Notes: generated by a model not told the origin, from the letters alone. Numbered from the stretch's first letter, positions 27,944 to 35,805 are shown. The stretch: DNA of 41,298 nt from Litorilituus sp. (GCA_030754235.1 JASMAS010000016.1:1-41298), one strand, 5' to 3'. Numbers and translations are program-made.

Positions 27944-28777
27944 TTAGTCATCAACTTGCCACTGTAACTGAGCAAAAACCTGTTGCCACTGTTGATCAAA
28001 TGGTGCCCTAACCGTGGTGATTTTTTCGGTGACAGGATGTTTAAAACGTAACGATTTGGCAATAAGCATTAAGCGTTTAAAGCCAAAATGCTCAGCAAAA
28101 AAAGGATTTTGTTTATTATCGCCATAATTAATATCACCGATAATAGGGTGGCGCAAATGGGCTAAATGACGACGAATTTGATGTCGTCGCCCCGTGATAG
28201 GGGTCAACATCACTAAAGAGTATCGAACAGTGTTAAATTTACCAACGGTAATAGGCAAACTTGCCTGTCTAATCACTTGGTAATGAGTTTGTGCAGATTG
28301 AGCTGCTTTGTGTTGGTTAACATGTTTATCACCGAGTTTATCCAACTTCTCCTTTAAGGGGTAATCAATAAGCACAGGCTCAGCATGTTCTTCAGCTATA
28401 GGCAAATGACCGCGCACCAAAGCATAATAGGTTTTTACAAGTGAAGCGCCGACTTGACAACTAATGTCCTGTTGTTTTTCGGGTACATTAGCACTGGCTG
28501 ACTTTTGTGCAAACGCCTGATTTAGCGTTTGCGCCACCCTTTTAGTTAAGGCAAATAAAAGTACGCCTGACGTTGGCCTATCTAATCGATGTACAGGGTA
28601 AACATATTTACCTATTTGATCGCGCACTAACTGCAAGGCAAAGTAAATTTCATCTTTGTCCATAAAACTGCGATGCACAAACAAACCTGCAGGTTTATCT
28701 ACCGCAACCACATAGTCATCTTGGTATAAAATATTGAGTAGTGGTTTTTCAGCTACACTAGTTTGTAGATTGAGCAT
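27944..28777 (-). CDS. truC: tRNA pseudouridine(65) synthase TruC
   Basis: The protein has 277 residues. It is an RluA-type pseudouridine synthase, with catalytic Asp66 in HRLDRPTSGVLLF. The opening NILYQDDYVVAVDKPAGLFVH, followed by RSFMDKDE and ALQLVRDQIG, resembles E. coli TruC, which modifies U65 of tRNA-Ile and tRNA-Asp. An insert around 95-115 and another near 135-155 make it longer than the 260 residues of E. coli. It is divergent from the DUF3549 gene across 117 bases, a neighbourhood seen in other Alteromonadales. The yqcC gene often next to truC is absent. Confidence 0.88.
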   Translation of the reverse strand: MLNLQTSVAEKPLLNILYQDDYVVAVDKPAGLFVHRSFMDKDEIYFALQLVRDQIGKYVYPVHRLDRPTSGVLLFALTKRVAQTLNQAFAQKSASANVPEKQQDISCQVGASLVKTYYALVRGHLPIAEEHAEPVLIDYPLKEKLDKLGDKHVNQHKAAQSAQTHYQVIRQASLPITVGKFNTVRYSLVMLTPITGRRHQIRRHLAHLRHPIIGDINYGDNKQNPFFAEHFGFKRLMLIAKSLRFKHPVTEKITTVRAPFDQQWQQVFAQLQWQVDD

Positions 28778-28894
28778 TAAGCGTTATTTCCGAAGACTTT
28801 TGCTAGGTTAATAGGGATATTATCCTTATAATAGCAAGCAAAGACAAACGTACTTTATACCCACGGGTATGATTAATTAACGATTACGGCACTT

Positions 28895-29950
28895 ATGGAT
28901 ACTATTGATACAATTTCTCAACTGTTGCAAGCATCAAACTCACAATATCGCCTCTATGATATTGGCCGAAAAATCACCAAAATATCAAAAGAATTGTTTG
29001 AGAAAATAGAGAAGAATCAACTACCATACCCTACGCCGTCCCAAGGACATGCTTGTTTTGCCATTGCTTTTTGGCAAAAACAATCACCACAGCCTTTTTT
29101 GTGGTTACTAAAACTTCCGCTTGATGAGCGAGGTTTACTCAACCAAGGGGCAAGAAATCACTTTATTGCCATTATTGTTGAAGCGTTAGGCGCTGATCTA
29201 ACCCAAGATGCGAACACACAACAAGAGGAGCTATTAAAAAGTAACCCATACTTATTTACTCCGGCACAATATAAGTTGGCCTCATTAAATAGCAAAATCA
29301 AACAAGAATTAAAGCAAGCACCCAGTGAGTATTTAGCGTCATTTAAAACTTACCTTAATGACGATTCTAACTGGGATCAATGGCAACATATTGGTGTTCA
29401 GGGTATTACTGATTTTGTCGCTCGTATTGACCATGAAAATAACAGTGAATTGCTCAGCAAAGCGCTTGAAAAATTACCTCATGAAGTATTATTTCCTTTA
29501 TGTGGTGCATTAGAAAATGAACACTTATCTGTTGAGTTAATTGATGCCTTAATAAGTGTATTCAAGGCGCATTTGTCTCTGCCAACAGAACAAAACACAG
29601 AACAGGCCACACTCATTCAGCAGCATTTATTACGCAGCTTGGCTAGCAGTTGTCAGCATCCACATGTTGCCAAACTGATTCGTGATTTATTACAACAACA
29701 AACCCTTGCAGAAGAATTACTGATAACACTTTCCGGCCGTTGCTGGCTGGCATTAGCCAACCCCAAAAACTTAATGGCCTTTTTTGAGCACTTAGTTACA
29801 AGTAAAGAGCAAGGTTTATTTAATAATATATTTAAAGATTTAGTTACTGTTCCTGAAGTTAGACCGGTTGTTTTTCAATGTATACGAGCACCTGAGCGCA
29901 GTGAGGCTTTTTCTCAAGCCATTGGCCAGTTGTTTCATCATTCGCAGTAA
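28895..29950 (+). CDS. DUF3549-family protein
   Basis: The protein has 351 residues, is cytoplasmic, and has no signal peptide or membrane helix. The N-terminal region (ISQLLQASNSQYRLYDIGRKITKIS, then GHACFAIAFWQK and PFLWLLKLPLDERGLL) matches my memory of the DUF3549 family found beside truC in Vibrio and Shewanella. The remainder is helical with a HEAT-like look. No biochemical role is known. It is followed 28 bases later by the DUF3301 gene, likely in one transcript. Confidence 0.75.
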   Translation: MDTIDTISQLLQASNSQYRLYDIGRKITKISKELFEKIEKNQLPYPTPSQGHACFAIAFWQKQSPQPFLWLLKLPLDERGLLNQGARNHFIAIIVEALGADLTQDANTQQEELLKSNPYLFTPAQYKLASLNSKIKQELKQAPSEYLASFKTYLNDDSNWDQWQHIGVQGITDFVARIDHENNSELLSKALEKLPHEVLFPLCGALENEHLSVELIDALISVFKAHLSLPTEQNTEQATLIQQHLLRSLASSCQHPHVAKLIRDLLQQQTLAEELLITLSGRCWLALANPKNLMAFFEHLVTSKEQGLFNNIFKDLVTVPEVRPVVFQCIRAPERSEAFSQAIGQLFHHSQ

Positions 29951-29978
29951 CACAATACAATAAGTGAACTAACGCCCT

Positions 29979-30281
29979 ATGGAAAACATTTATTACTTAC
30001 TTTTTTTCTCGCTTCTTTGTTGGTACTTTATTTACCTTAGAAAAATAGCAGAAGCTGGCCGCATGCATGCAAAACGCTATTGTGAAAACAATGGTCTACA
30101 ATTTATAGCCATTGCTAGACGCTCAAGCCAATTAAGTTTTACTAAGCAACACGGGGTAGCTTGGCGGAGTGTATTTGATATAGAGTTTAGTGGCGATGGT
30201 GAGTCTAATAATTGCGCCACATTAACCTTATTAGGTTTACAGTTAAATAATGTTGATGTACCTCCATACCGCGTAAATTAA
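29979..30281 (+). CDS. DUF3301-family membrane-anchored protein
   Basis: The protein has 100 residues. One N-terminal hydrophobic helix (about 4-20) is followed by a basic, soluble domain with AGRMHAKRYCENNGLQFIAIAR and GVAWRSVFDIEFSGDGE, features typical of DUF3301. The function is unknown. It sits between DUF3549 and a DUF805-like gene, with short gaps of 28 and 48 bases. Confidence 0.75.
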   Translation: MENIYYLLFFSLLCWYFIYLRKIAEAGRMHAKRYCENNGLQFIAIARRSSQLSFTKQHGVAWRSVFDIEFSGDGESNNCATLTLLGLQLNNVDVPPYRVN

Positions 30282-30329
30282 CTCAATATAGAATTTACTC
30301 TTCAATTTTTATTTTAACACGGAGAAATT

Positions 30330-31472
30330 GTGCAGCTACTCAAGTCGCTTTTTTGTTTACAAGGCTTTGATAATAGAGCGCGTTATTTTAGCATTTACAG
30401 CGCTGTTTTTATCCTTTTTATCATACTCACCGCAGCATCATACAATAATTTTTTTATTGCTATTATTGTCGTTGCTGCATTGAGCTTGCTCATAGGCTTA
30501 ACTAGCTTACGCCGGCTTCATGATGCAAAGCTCAATAAAAACTGGTTATTTGCCCCAAGTGTAAGCTTTGCCATTACCGCATTAGTTATTATTTTTTCTG
30601 GACACTATGCCAGTTATTATTTGTTAATTATTCCAGCCCTTTGTGCTAGTGTTTTATTAACCTACCCAAGTATAGAGCAACGTAATAAAGAGTACATTTT
30701 AGGTTATATAGGTCCAGTAGATCTTTCTGAATATCAGCAAAGTGTTTACCAAGGAAAAAATACAAAATTTCGTATTGAACCAAGCATAGTTGCAGAGCAT
30801 TCAGTTAATATCGAATCTCATGAGCACAAAAGACCACAAGCATGCAATGCAGATAACTTAACGGCGAGTCACCAAACAACTCCCATTCACTCACACAATG
30901 TCGATGTGGGTGAATTAATTAGGTTACAAATATTAGGCAATAAAAAAGCACAAATTATTATTGTATCACTGATGATATTGGTTTCAGCCATCGTATGTAC
31001 ATCATGGCTAATAAACTTATTCACCACAGCGATTGACAATAACGGTGTTGACCAAACTAATCAGCAGAATCAATTTAGTAGTACCGAAAACTTCAGAGTT
31101 CACCCTGTTGACATGCCGGATAATTTCACACTATTTTTATCTCAGCACCAAGGGGTTATTATCAATTGGCAAGCGGATGAAGTAAGTGCAAATGCGCTCT
31201 GGTCACAACACAGCGCTCAAGGAGATGAAAGTTGTAAGTACATTAGTTTTAATAAGGGAGAGCCTATTCGCCCCCTCAGCGTTGAAGTTGAGCAACTACA
31301 CGGCACTAATAATAATTATTTTGCTTATTTCTCGCCATTAGATAGTCAAACACTAGTGCAAGCACTGGCGTTTCGTGGCAAGTTTACTTTATGTGGTTAT
31401 AATTTTTCCTTAAAAGGAAGCCAAGCAGCGCTAGGAAAAAATGCGCATTATGCTAACTGGCTAAGCTATTAG
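30330..31472 (+). CDS. membrane protein with DUF805-like N-terminus and unknown C-terminal domain
   Basis: The protein has 380 residues and starts at GTG with GGAG six bases upstream. Residues 1-120 hold about four helices, with GFDNRARYFSIY near the start and LTSLRRLHDAKLNKNW after helix two, the two signatures of DUF805 (YhaH-like) proteins. A polar segment (about 125-205, His- and Gln-rich) leads to a further helix (about 210-232). The C-terminal 145 residues would be on the other side of the membrane, with two cysteines (ESCKYIS and FTLCGYN) that could pair. I know no protein with this layout, and the function is open. It is probably the last gene of the DUF3549 unit. Confidence 0.7.
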   Translation: MQLLKSLFCLQGFDNRARYFSIYSAVFILFIILTAASYNNFFIAIIVVAALSLLIGLTSLRRLHDAKLNKNWLFAPSVSFAITALVIIFSGHYASYYLLIIPALCASVLLTYPSIEQRNKEYILGYIGPVDLSEYQQSVYQGKNTKFRIEPSIVAEHSVNIESHEHKRPQACNADNLTASHQTTPIHSHNVDVGELIRLQILGNKKAQIIIVSLMILVSAIVCTSWLINLFTTAIDNNGVDQTNQQNQFSSTENFRVHPVDMPDNFTLFLSQHQGVIINWQADEVSANALWSQHSAQGDESCKYISFNKGEPIRPLSVEVEQLHGTNNNYFAYFSPLDSQTLVQALAFRGKFTLCGYNFSLKGSQAALGKNAHYANWLSY

Positions 31473-31530
31473 TCTTTGAAAGCGCGTAAGAGCAAGACTT
31501 TTTTATAGGTAAAGGAATGGTCGTTAGCGC

Positions 31531-31559
31531 AAAGAGTTACACACCACGTGTAACTCTTT
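31531..31559. terminator. 12-bp perfect hairpin between convergent genes
   Basis: AAAGAGTTACAC (31531-31542) and its exact complement (31548-31559) enclose a five-base loop, between the DUF805-like gene and the convergent DGC gene. There is no T-tract on either strand, so it may act as a bidirectional, factor-assisted terminator or as a 3' stabiliser. Confidence 0.5.
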
Positions 31560-31569
31560 CGTGAAAAAA

Positions 31570-32016
31570 TTATTGTTCACTGTCAGTGGTAAAAGTAAAC
31601 CCTTCGCTAAATAGTTGCTCATATATACTTTTCATGGCAATCGTATTTTCAGTTAATGAGTCATTCCACTTACTGCGCTTTTCAAAACCTAAATCACTAA
31701 TAAGATAATAGTAATCAGCGTTCAAATCACTCGCTTGAAGACAAGACTTAGTACAAGATAAACCACAACCATCGATAGCAATGATTGGTCGGCCTGACCG
31801 AGCTAGCTCGGTAATAGGCGGCACGTTACCAACAACACCTGAAATGCAAGACATTTCAGCAATGCCATCGCCATCTAAATTTAAGGCTATATTGTGTGCC
31901 ATTTGTGCAAGGTTTGAACAACCCGAACACGAATACACTATCGGTTTTTGTTGGTTAGCTTGCACATTATCTTTATTGTCTAACACAGGGCTATTTCTCT
32001 CTTTAATTAATATCAT
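31570..32016 (-). CDS. DGC-domain cysteine protein (putative zinc/metal-binding)
   Basis: The protein has 148 residues. The core reads YSCSGCSNLAQMAHNIAL, followed by MSCISGV and IDGCGLSCTKSCL, giving Cys 30, 33, 57, 84, 88 and 92 and the DGC signature of the DGC family, often annotated as putative zinc-binding. The clustered cysteines suggest a bound metal or a thiol chemistry role; no reaction is established. A perfect FNR box lies about 58-71 bases upstream, so low-oxygen induction is likely. No strong SD precedes the ATG, which leaves the start less certain. It is cytoplasmic, with no signal or membrane helix. Confidence 0.78.
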   Translation of the reverse strand: MILIKERNSPVLDNKDNVQANQQKPIVYSCSGCSNLAQMAHNIALNLDGDGIAEMSCISGVVGNVPPITELARSGRPIIAIDGCGLSCTKSCLQASDLNADYYYLISDLGFEKRSKWNDSLTENTIAMKSIYEQLFSEGFTFTTDSEQ

Positions 32017-32046
32017 TGATGACTGTATAAAAACGCCACTCTTCTA

Positions 32047-32052
32047 ATTTTA
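32047..32052 (-). promoter_or_regulatory. candidate -10 element of the DGC gene
   Basis: The minus strand reads TAAAAT here. Transcription would then start near 32040, which puts the centre of the FNR box at about -41, the class II activator position. No -35 element is needed at such promoters and none is seen. Confidence 0.45.
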
Positions 32053-32073
32053 ACAAGAGAAAACAAGTTGTTT

Positions 32074-32087
32074 TTGATGTACATCAA
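32074..32087. promoter_or_regulatory. FNR/EtrA-type binding site
   Basis: TTGATGTACATCAA is a perfect palindrome matching the FNR consensus TTGAT-N4-ATCAA at every defined base. It lies upstream of the minus-strand DGC gene at a spacing suited to class II activation. The consensus match is seen directly; activation of this gene is inferred. Confidence 0.75.
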
Positions 32088-32211
32088 GTTTTGTTTCAAT
32101 ACCCTCAGTACTTAATCACAAAATCACATGCTTTTTTATCAAAAAAATCTAAAAATTGACAAGTAATGTGACTTTGTTCTGATCAATACGCTAAAAATAA
32201 GTGTTCAACTA

Positions 32212-32468
32212 GGGGCTATTTATATTTCACGCTTAAATTTTTTTCTAGATAAAAGCATGTTAGTCGCGGCGAGTAGTGTGTAGCCTAGTCACACTAAGCA
32301 AATACTACTCAACAACGCGTAAAGCCTTTAGTCGAATTTTTTGGACAGCGTTTGATGATCATTTTTACGGTGTTATCGCCTTTTTAGGTGGAAACCCCCA
32401 TGACAAAGCCTCTGCTTTGTAAAAATCCCCAACAATTCGCTACAAAAAACTCGAAAGATAAAAGACCC
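32212..32468 (-). mobile_element. MITE-like element, copy 2, inverted (257 bp)
   Basis: The reverse complement aligns end to end with 16261-16525. Strongest is the segment 32270-32315 (GTAGTATTTGCTTAG, TGACTAGGCTACACACTACT, CGCCGCGA on the minus strand). The terminal repeats are more eroded than in copy 1 (GGGTCTTTTATCTTT against GGGTCTGTTGATCTTT; ATAAATAGCCCC at the other end), so this looks like the older or less constrained insertion. It lies between the FNR-site promoter and the ycaO promoter and encodes no protein. Confidence 0.65.
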
Positions 32469-32524
32469 ATGTATTTGAGACTATTTTATGCAATTAAATT
32501 GCTCAGCTTTTACATAATTTCCGC

Positions 32525-32530
32525 TATAAT
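32525..32530 (+). promoter_or_regulatory. candidate -10 element of ycaO
   Basis: TATAAT matches the sigma-70 -10 consensus exactly and lies 34 bases before the ycaO ATG. A -35 element is poor: TTGCTC at 32499-32504 gives a 20-base spacer. It sits about 55 bases from the end of the MITE copy. Confidence 0.5.
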
Positions 32531-32564
32531 ACGCGACTATTATTAGCAATTTATCGGAACACAC

Positions 32565-34304
32565 ATGGAACAAACATTTATCAAAGGCAAAGACTGTGCG
32601 CTTGAAACCTCTATTACCAGCATGCAAGAAAAACTCATCTCATTTGGCTTTGATATTGAAGAAGCCTCGTGGTTAAACCCGGTTAAAAATTGCTTTTCGG
32701 TACACATTAAGGACAAAAGCTGTGGCTTAATGTTCACTAATGGCAAAGGTTCTACGGCAAAGTCTTGTTTAGCCAGTGCTTTAGGCGAATATTTTGAACG
32801 CCTAAGCTGCAACTATTTTTTTGCTGACTTTTATTTGGGTGAGAAAATTAGCCATGATGAGTTTGTGCATTACCCTAATGAAAAATGGTTCTTCAGCGAA
32901 GATGACACCATGCCAGAGGGGATATTGGATGAGCAATTATGGCAGTACTTTGACCCTAATAGTGAAATCACGGTAGATAAGCTATACGACATGAATTCTG
33001 GTGCGGGTGAACGCGGAATCTGTGCTCTGCCTTATACCCGAGAGCGTGACCAACAAGATGTTTACATTCCAGTTAGTGTTATTGCTAATGTTTTTGTCAG
33101 TAATGGTATGTCTGCTGGTAATACAAAAAATGAAGCGCGGGTACAAGGGTTGTCTGAGGTGTTCGAACGTTATGTAAAAAATAAAATAATTGCACAAGGC
33201 ATTTGTTTACCCGAAATCCCTAGCCATGTTTTAGCCCGTTTCCCTACTATTTTAGCTGATATTAAAGAGTTAGAGAGTCACGGTTATCACTTAAGAGTAT
33301 GTGACGCATCACTAGGCGGTGTGTACCCGGTAATGAGTGTTACGTTAATAAACCCTAAAGATGGCAGCGTTTTTGCCTCATTTGGTGCTCATCCAAGCTT
33401 TGAGGTTGCACTAGAGCGTACCGTAACAGAACTTTTACAAGGTAGAAGTTTAGAGCAACTCGATGTATTTCAGCCACCAAGTTTTGATGAGGAAGAAATA
33501 GCTTCACCGCACAATATTGAATTACACTTTATCGACTCAAGCGGCTTTATTTCTTATGATTTTTTCAAAGATGTGCCTGACTATGACTTTGTAGACTGGG
33601 ATTTTGATGCCGACACAGAGACAGAATATGACAATTTAGTGAACGTTATTCACACTATGGGATTTGATATTTATATATCAGATTACAATCACTTAAATGT
33701 TTATGCCTGCAGAATTCTTGTACCGGGTATGTCAGATATTTATCCTGTGGATGAAATTGTGTGGAATAACAACAATGACGGAGCCTTATTTCGTGAATCA
33801 TTTCTGACCTTGAAAGAGTTAACATCAGAAGATTGGTTAGCCACTCTTGATGCGCTAGAGCAAGGTGGTTATAACGACGCTATGGCGGCTGCAGAGTTTA
33901 TCGGTTTAGCACCGGATGCTGGTACGACTTGGTTTGATCTGCGCATCGGCGAAATTAAAGCGATGTTAGCCCTCGCAGCACAAGATGAACAAGCACTTGA
34001 TTGGGTAAACTGGGCATTACACCTTGACCAAAACAATGAAGAAAACACACGTAAATATCGCTGTTTACAAGCTTTATTAGAAATTAAGTGGGATGAGAAT
34101 AAAGAATACGGCCCTTATATGAGCTCATTAGCCCTTATGTATGGTAAAGAAATGAGTGAGAACTGCTTAGCGATTGTAGAAAGCAAAGTCATTTTTGATG
34201 GCTTACATTGCCCAGGTTTAGGCTTAGAAGGGTTTAAAACTCACGGAAAATTGCTTGAAGGCTACGAAAAACTACAAGCAGCTAAAAGAGTAAATTGGTC
34301 TTAA
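32565..34304 (+). CDS. ycaO: YcaO, accessory factor for RimO methylthiolation of ribosomal protein S12
   Basis: The protein has 579 residues (E. coli YcaO has 586). The opening MEQTFIKGKDCALETSI and the following EEASWLNPVKN, TNGKGST and ALGEYFERLSCNYFFADF closely match the E. coli protein, which assists beta-methylthiolation of Asp88 of S12. It has the ATP-binding YcaO fold (about 60-390) and a helical C-terminal extension of about 150 residues as in E. coli. It is a single gene with its own promoter, convergent with yehS. YcaO enzymes in RiPP clusters make azolines or thioamides, but this full-length match argues for the housekeeping type. Confidence 0.92.
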   Translation: MEQTFIKGKDCALETSITSMQEKLISFGFDIEEASWLNPVKNCFSVHIKDKSCGLMFTNGKGSTAKSCLASALGEYFERLSCNYFFADFYLGEKISHDEFVHYPNEKWFFSEDDTMPEGILDEQLWQYFDPNSEITVDKLYDMNSGAGERGICALPYTRERDQQDVYIPVSVIANVFVSNGMSAGNTKNEARVQGLSEVFERYVKNKIIAQGICLPEIPSHVLARFPTILADIKELESHGYHLRVCDASLGGVYPVMSVTLINPKDGSVFASFGAHPSFEVALERTVTELLQGRSLEQLDVFQPPSFDEEEIASPHNIELHFIDSSGFISYDFFKDVPDYDFVDWDFDADTETEYDNLVNVIHTMGFDIYISDYNHLNVYACRILVPGMSDIYPVDEIVWNNNNDGALFRESFLTLKELTSEDWLATLDALEQGGYNDAMAAAEFIGLAPDAGTTWFDLRIGEIKAMLALAAQDEQALDWVNWALHLDQNNEENTRKYRCLQALLEIKWDENKEYGPYMSSLALMYGKEMSENCLAIVESKVIFDGLHCPGLGLEGFKTHGKLLEGYEKLQAAKRVNWS

Positions 34305-34344
34305 CCAGCTGTTAATAACAATTACCGCTCAGCGAAGTCAAACT

Positions 34345-34380
34345 CTCATCACTAGCTTTATTTATAAAGCTAGTGATGAG
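34345..34380. terminator. 16-bp perfect hairpin between ycaO and yehS
   Basis: CTCATCACTAGCTTTA (34345-34360) and its exact complement (34365-34380) enclose the loop TTTA. Its place between convergent genes suggests a bidirectional terminator, but no T-tract follows on either strand. Confidence 0.6.
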
Positions 34381-34430
34381 TATAACTCAATGTCTCTAAA
34401 CTAAAGTAGATAAATCACCTTAACAAGGTG

Positions 34431-35084
34431 CTAGTTTAATTTCAGCGTTTTTCTTTTAGCATCAGTTTTTTTATCAGCATTGCTCGAGTTAGGGTTTACA
34501 TAAACAGCGCTAGCATTGGGTCTTGCTCCCTCAATTTTTGGCGCCTCATCCTTAGATTTATGCTTATTGAAAGTAGCCTTGCCTTTAGATTGCTCTTCTG
34601 GTTTTTTATCGTATTTAACAGTTCTGGCAACATGATACTTCTTATCAATTGCTTGCAATAAATTACGTAAAACCTGATCTTTACAAAGTCGATAATTTTT
34701 GTGTTCGGCCTTTCGGGAAAATGCCGTTAACTCAGGCTTGCTCAGACGAAAATCGACACTATTAAGTAAATCAATAAGTGCTTCAGATTGAAGATTTAAG
34801 GCTATTTTTAATTTAGTTAAAATAACATTATTTGTTAGCCTTTGCTCTGCAACTGCTTGCTTGCCCTCCTTTTTACCACGCTTTTCATTGATAAAACCAT
34901 TAAGAAAGCTTGCTAGCTCTACATCGGTGCACTGCGCAAAATCAGTATCATTATCTTTTTTCAATCGTTGACTAATATACTCTCGGTTAACGGCCATACC
35001 ACCGGAGGCAAACAAAGCGACCATTTGCTTATCATTATAATTAAAAGTGTAGCGTAGGCGACGGAGAACATCGTTATTATTCAA
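34431..35084 (-). CDS. yehS: YehS-like DUF1456 protein
   Basis: The protein has 217 residues. Two DUF1456 repeats are visible: NNDVLRRLRYTFNYNDKQMVALF (about 3-25) and NNVILTKLKIALNLQSEALIDLL (about 85-107). E. coli YehS has 156 residues; here a Lys-rich, low-complexity tail of about 60 residues is added (160-217), possibly for nucleic-acid binding. The start is TTG (35084), with AAGGA at 35095-35091 six bases away; no in-frame ATG would keep the first repeat. The function is unknown. Confidence 0.82.
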   Translation of the reverse strand: MNNNDVLRRLRYTFNYNDKQMVALFASGGMAVNREYISQRLKKDNDTDFAQCTDVELASFLNGFINEKRGKKEGKQAVAEQRLTNNVILTKLKIALNLQSEALIDLLNSVDFRLSKPELTAFSRKAEHKNYRLCKDQVLRNLLQAIDKKYHVARTVKYDKKPEEQSKGKATFNKHKSKDEAPKIEGARPNASAVYVNPNSSNADKKTDAKRKTLKLN

Positions 35085-35290
35085 AGGAAATCCTTAGTGT
35101 AGAAAAGTAAGCATAATACAAAAATCAGCTTTTATCAGTGTTAAAATCAGTTGTAACGGTTTAAAAAGTTAGCAAGCTTTAGAGCAAAAGTGATCCGGCT
35201 TAAATCCAACAATAAATTTGTTCAATTACCTTAATAACTTAGCCAGCTTAGCGTTACATTAATGAACTTAACATAAAAAAATTAGATTTA

Positions 35291-35331
35291 TGTTGTGCGT
35301 TTACCAATTGTAGAGCACTAGCAAATGGCGA
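35291..35331 (+). repeat. 41-bp inverted repeat, left arm
   Basis: This 41-bp stretch, starting TGTTGTGCGTTTACC and ending GCAAATGGCGA, is matched at 39 of 41 bases by the reverse complement of 35931-35971. It is a detached piece of the TTATACCAA-type repeat copy on the other side of the EGKCG peptide gene. The rest of 35085-35458 is AT-rich with no gene apparent. Confidence 0.85.
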
Positions 35332-35405
35332 TATTAAAGAGTAAAAGACAGTAAAAACTGGGTAATTTTAGCAGTTTTCATCTTGATTAAAAATAGCTAA
35401 AAAAA

Positions 35406-35425
35406 AACGAGCTATAAAGCTCGTT
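35406..35425 (-). terminator. terminator after the EGKCG peptide gene
   Basis: AACGAGC (35406-35412), the loop TATAAA and GCTCGTT (35419-35425) form a 7-bp stem. On the minus strand it is followed by a long T-run (A-run at 35399-35407 on the plus strand), so it terminates the peptide gene transcript. Confidence 0.85.
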
Positions 35426-35458
35426 GATGTAGAGGGGTTGCAAAGTTAGCAGCGTAAA

Positions 35459-35731
35459 TTATTCACCGCATTTTTTACTTTTTCCTTCGCCACATTTACC
35501 TTTTTTGGCTTTGTTTTCGCCGCATTTACCTTCGCCACATTTACCTTTTTTGGCTTTGCTTTCGCCACATTTACCTTCGCCGCACTTGCCCGCTTCTGCA
35601 TGTACAGTTTGGGTGATAGCTTCTTGGGCAGTAAATGGATTAATTTCAGCGTTAACGACATGAGTGGCAAAAAGAGAAAACGCAACAAAGCCCATTAGCA
35701 CCGATAAGCCAGATTTTTTCGATAGATTCAT
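35459..35731 (-). CDS. secreted EGKCG-repeat peptide, HvfA-like RiPP metallophore precursor
   Basis: The protein has 90 residues. A signal peptide (about 1-28, cleaved after VVNA) precedes a linker and a Cys/Gly/Lys-rich tail built from a 15-residue repeat: residues 48-62, 63-77 and a partial 78-90. Cys are at 50, 55, 65, 70, 80 and 88, with two EGKCG motifs. This matches the HvfA family from Haemophilus, whose EGKCG cysteines are converted to oxazolone-thioamide groups by an MNIO (DUF692) enzyme with HvfC, giving copper-binding peptides. No such enzyme gene is in the window, so modification here is an inference. The ATG at 35731 has AAAGGA eight bases upstream; a longer reading to 35797 lacks this and would spoil the signal peptide. 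Confidence 0.7.
   Translation of the reverse strand: MNLSKKSGLSVLMGFVAFSLFATHVVNAEINPFTAQEAITQTVHAEAGKCGEGKCGESKAKKGKCGEGKCGENKAKKGKCGEGKSKKCGE
35479..35591 (-). repeat. 45-bp coding tandem repeat in the EGKCG peptide gene
   Basis: The segment encoding residues 48-77 is two copies of a 45-bp unit (GKCGEGKCGE[S/N]KAKK), and a third, shortened unit follows. The DNA copies are nearly identical, including synonymous positions, which points to recent duplication and potential length variation. Confidence 0.8.
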
Positions 35732-35805
35732 GATATATTTCCTTTTGAGTAAAATGACAAAGAGAGGGTAAAATTTTTTAAAATTAAATAACTTCATTTG
35801 CTCTT

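Noticed and set aside
27938-27951. ATGAC/GTCAT hairpin as a terminator between the second permease and truC
   Set aside because: A 5-bp stem overlapping a stop codon is too weak to call.
32565-34304. YcaO as the modification enzyme of the nearby EGKCG peptide
   Set aside because: The full-length match to E. coli YcaO, including the N-terminus and helical extension, marks it as the S12 methylthiolation accessory factor. EGKCG peptides are modified by MNIO enzymes, and the two genes are on opposite strands in separate units.
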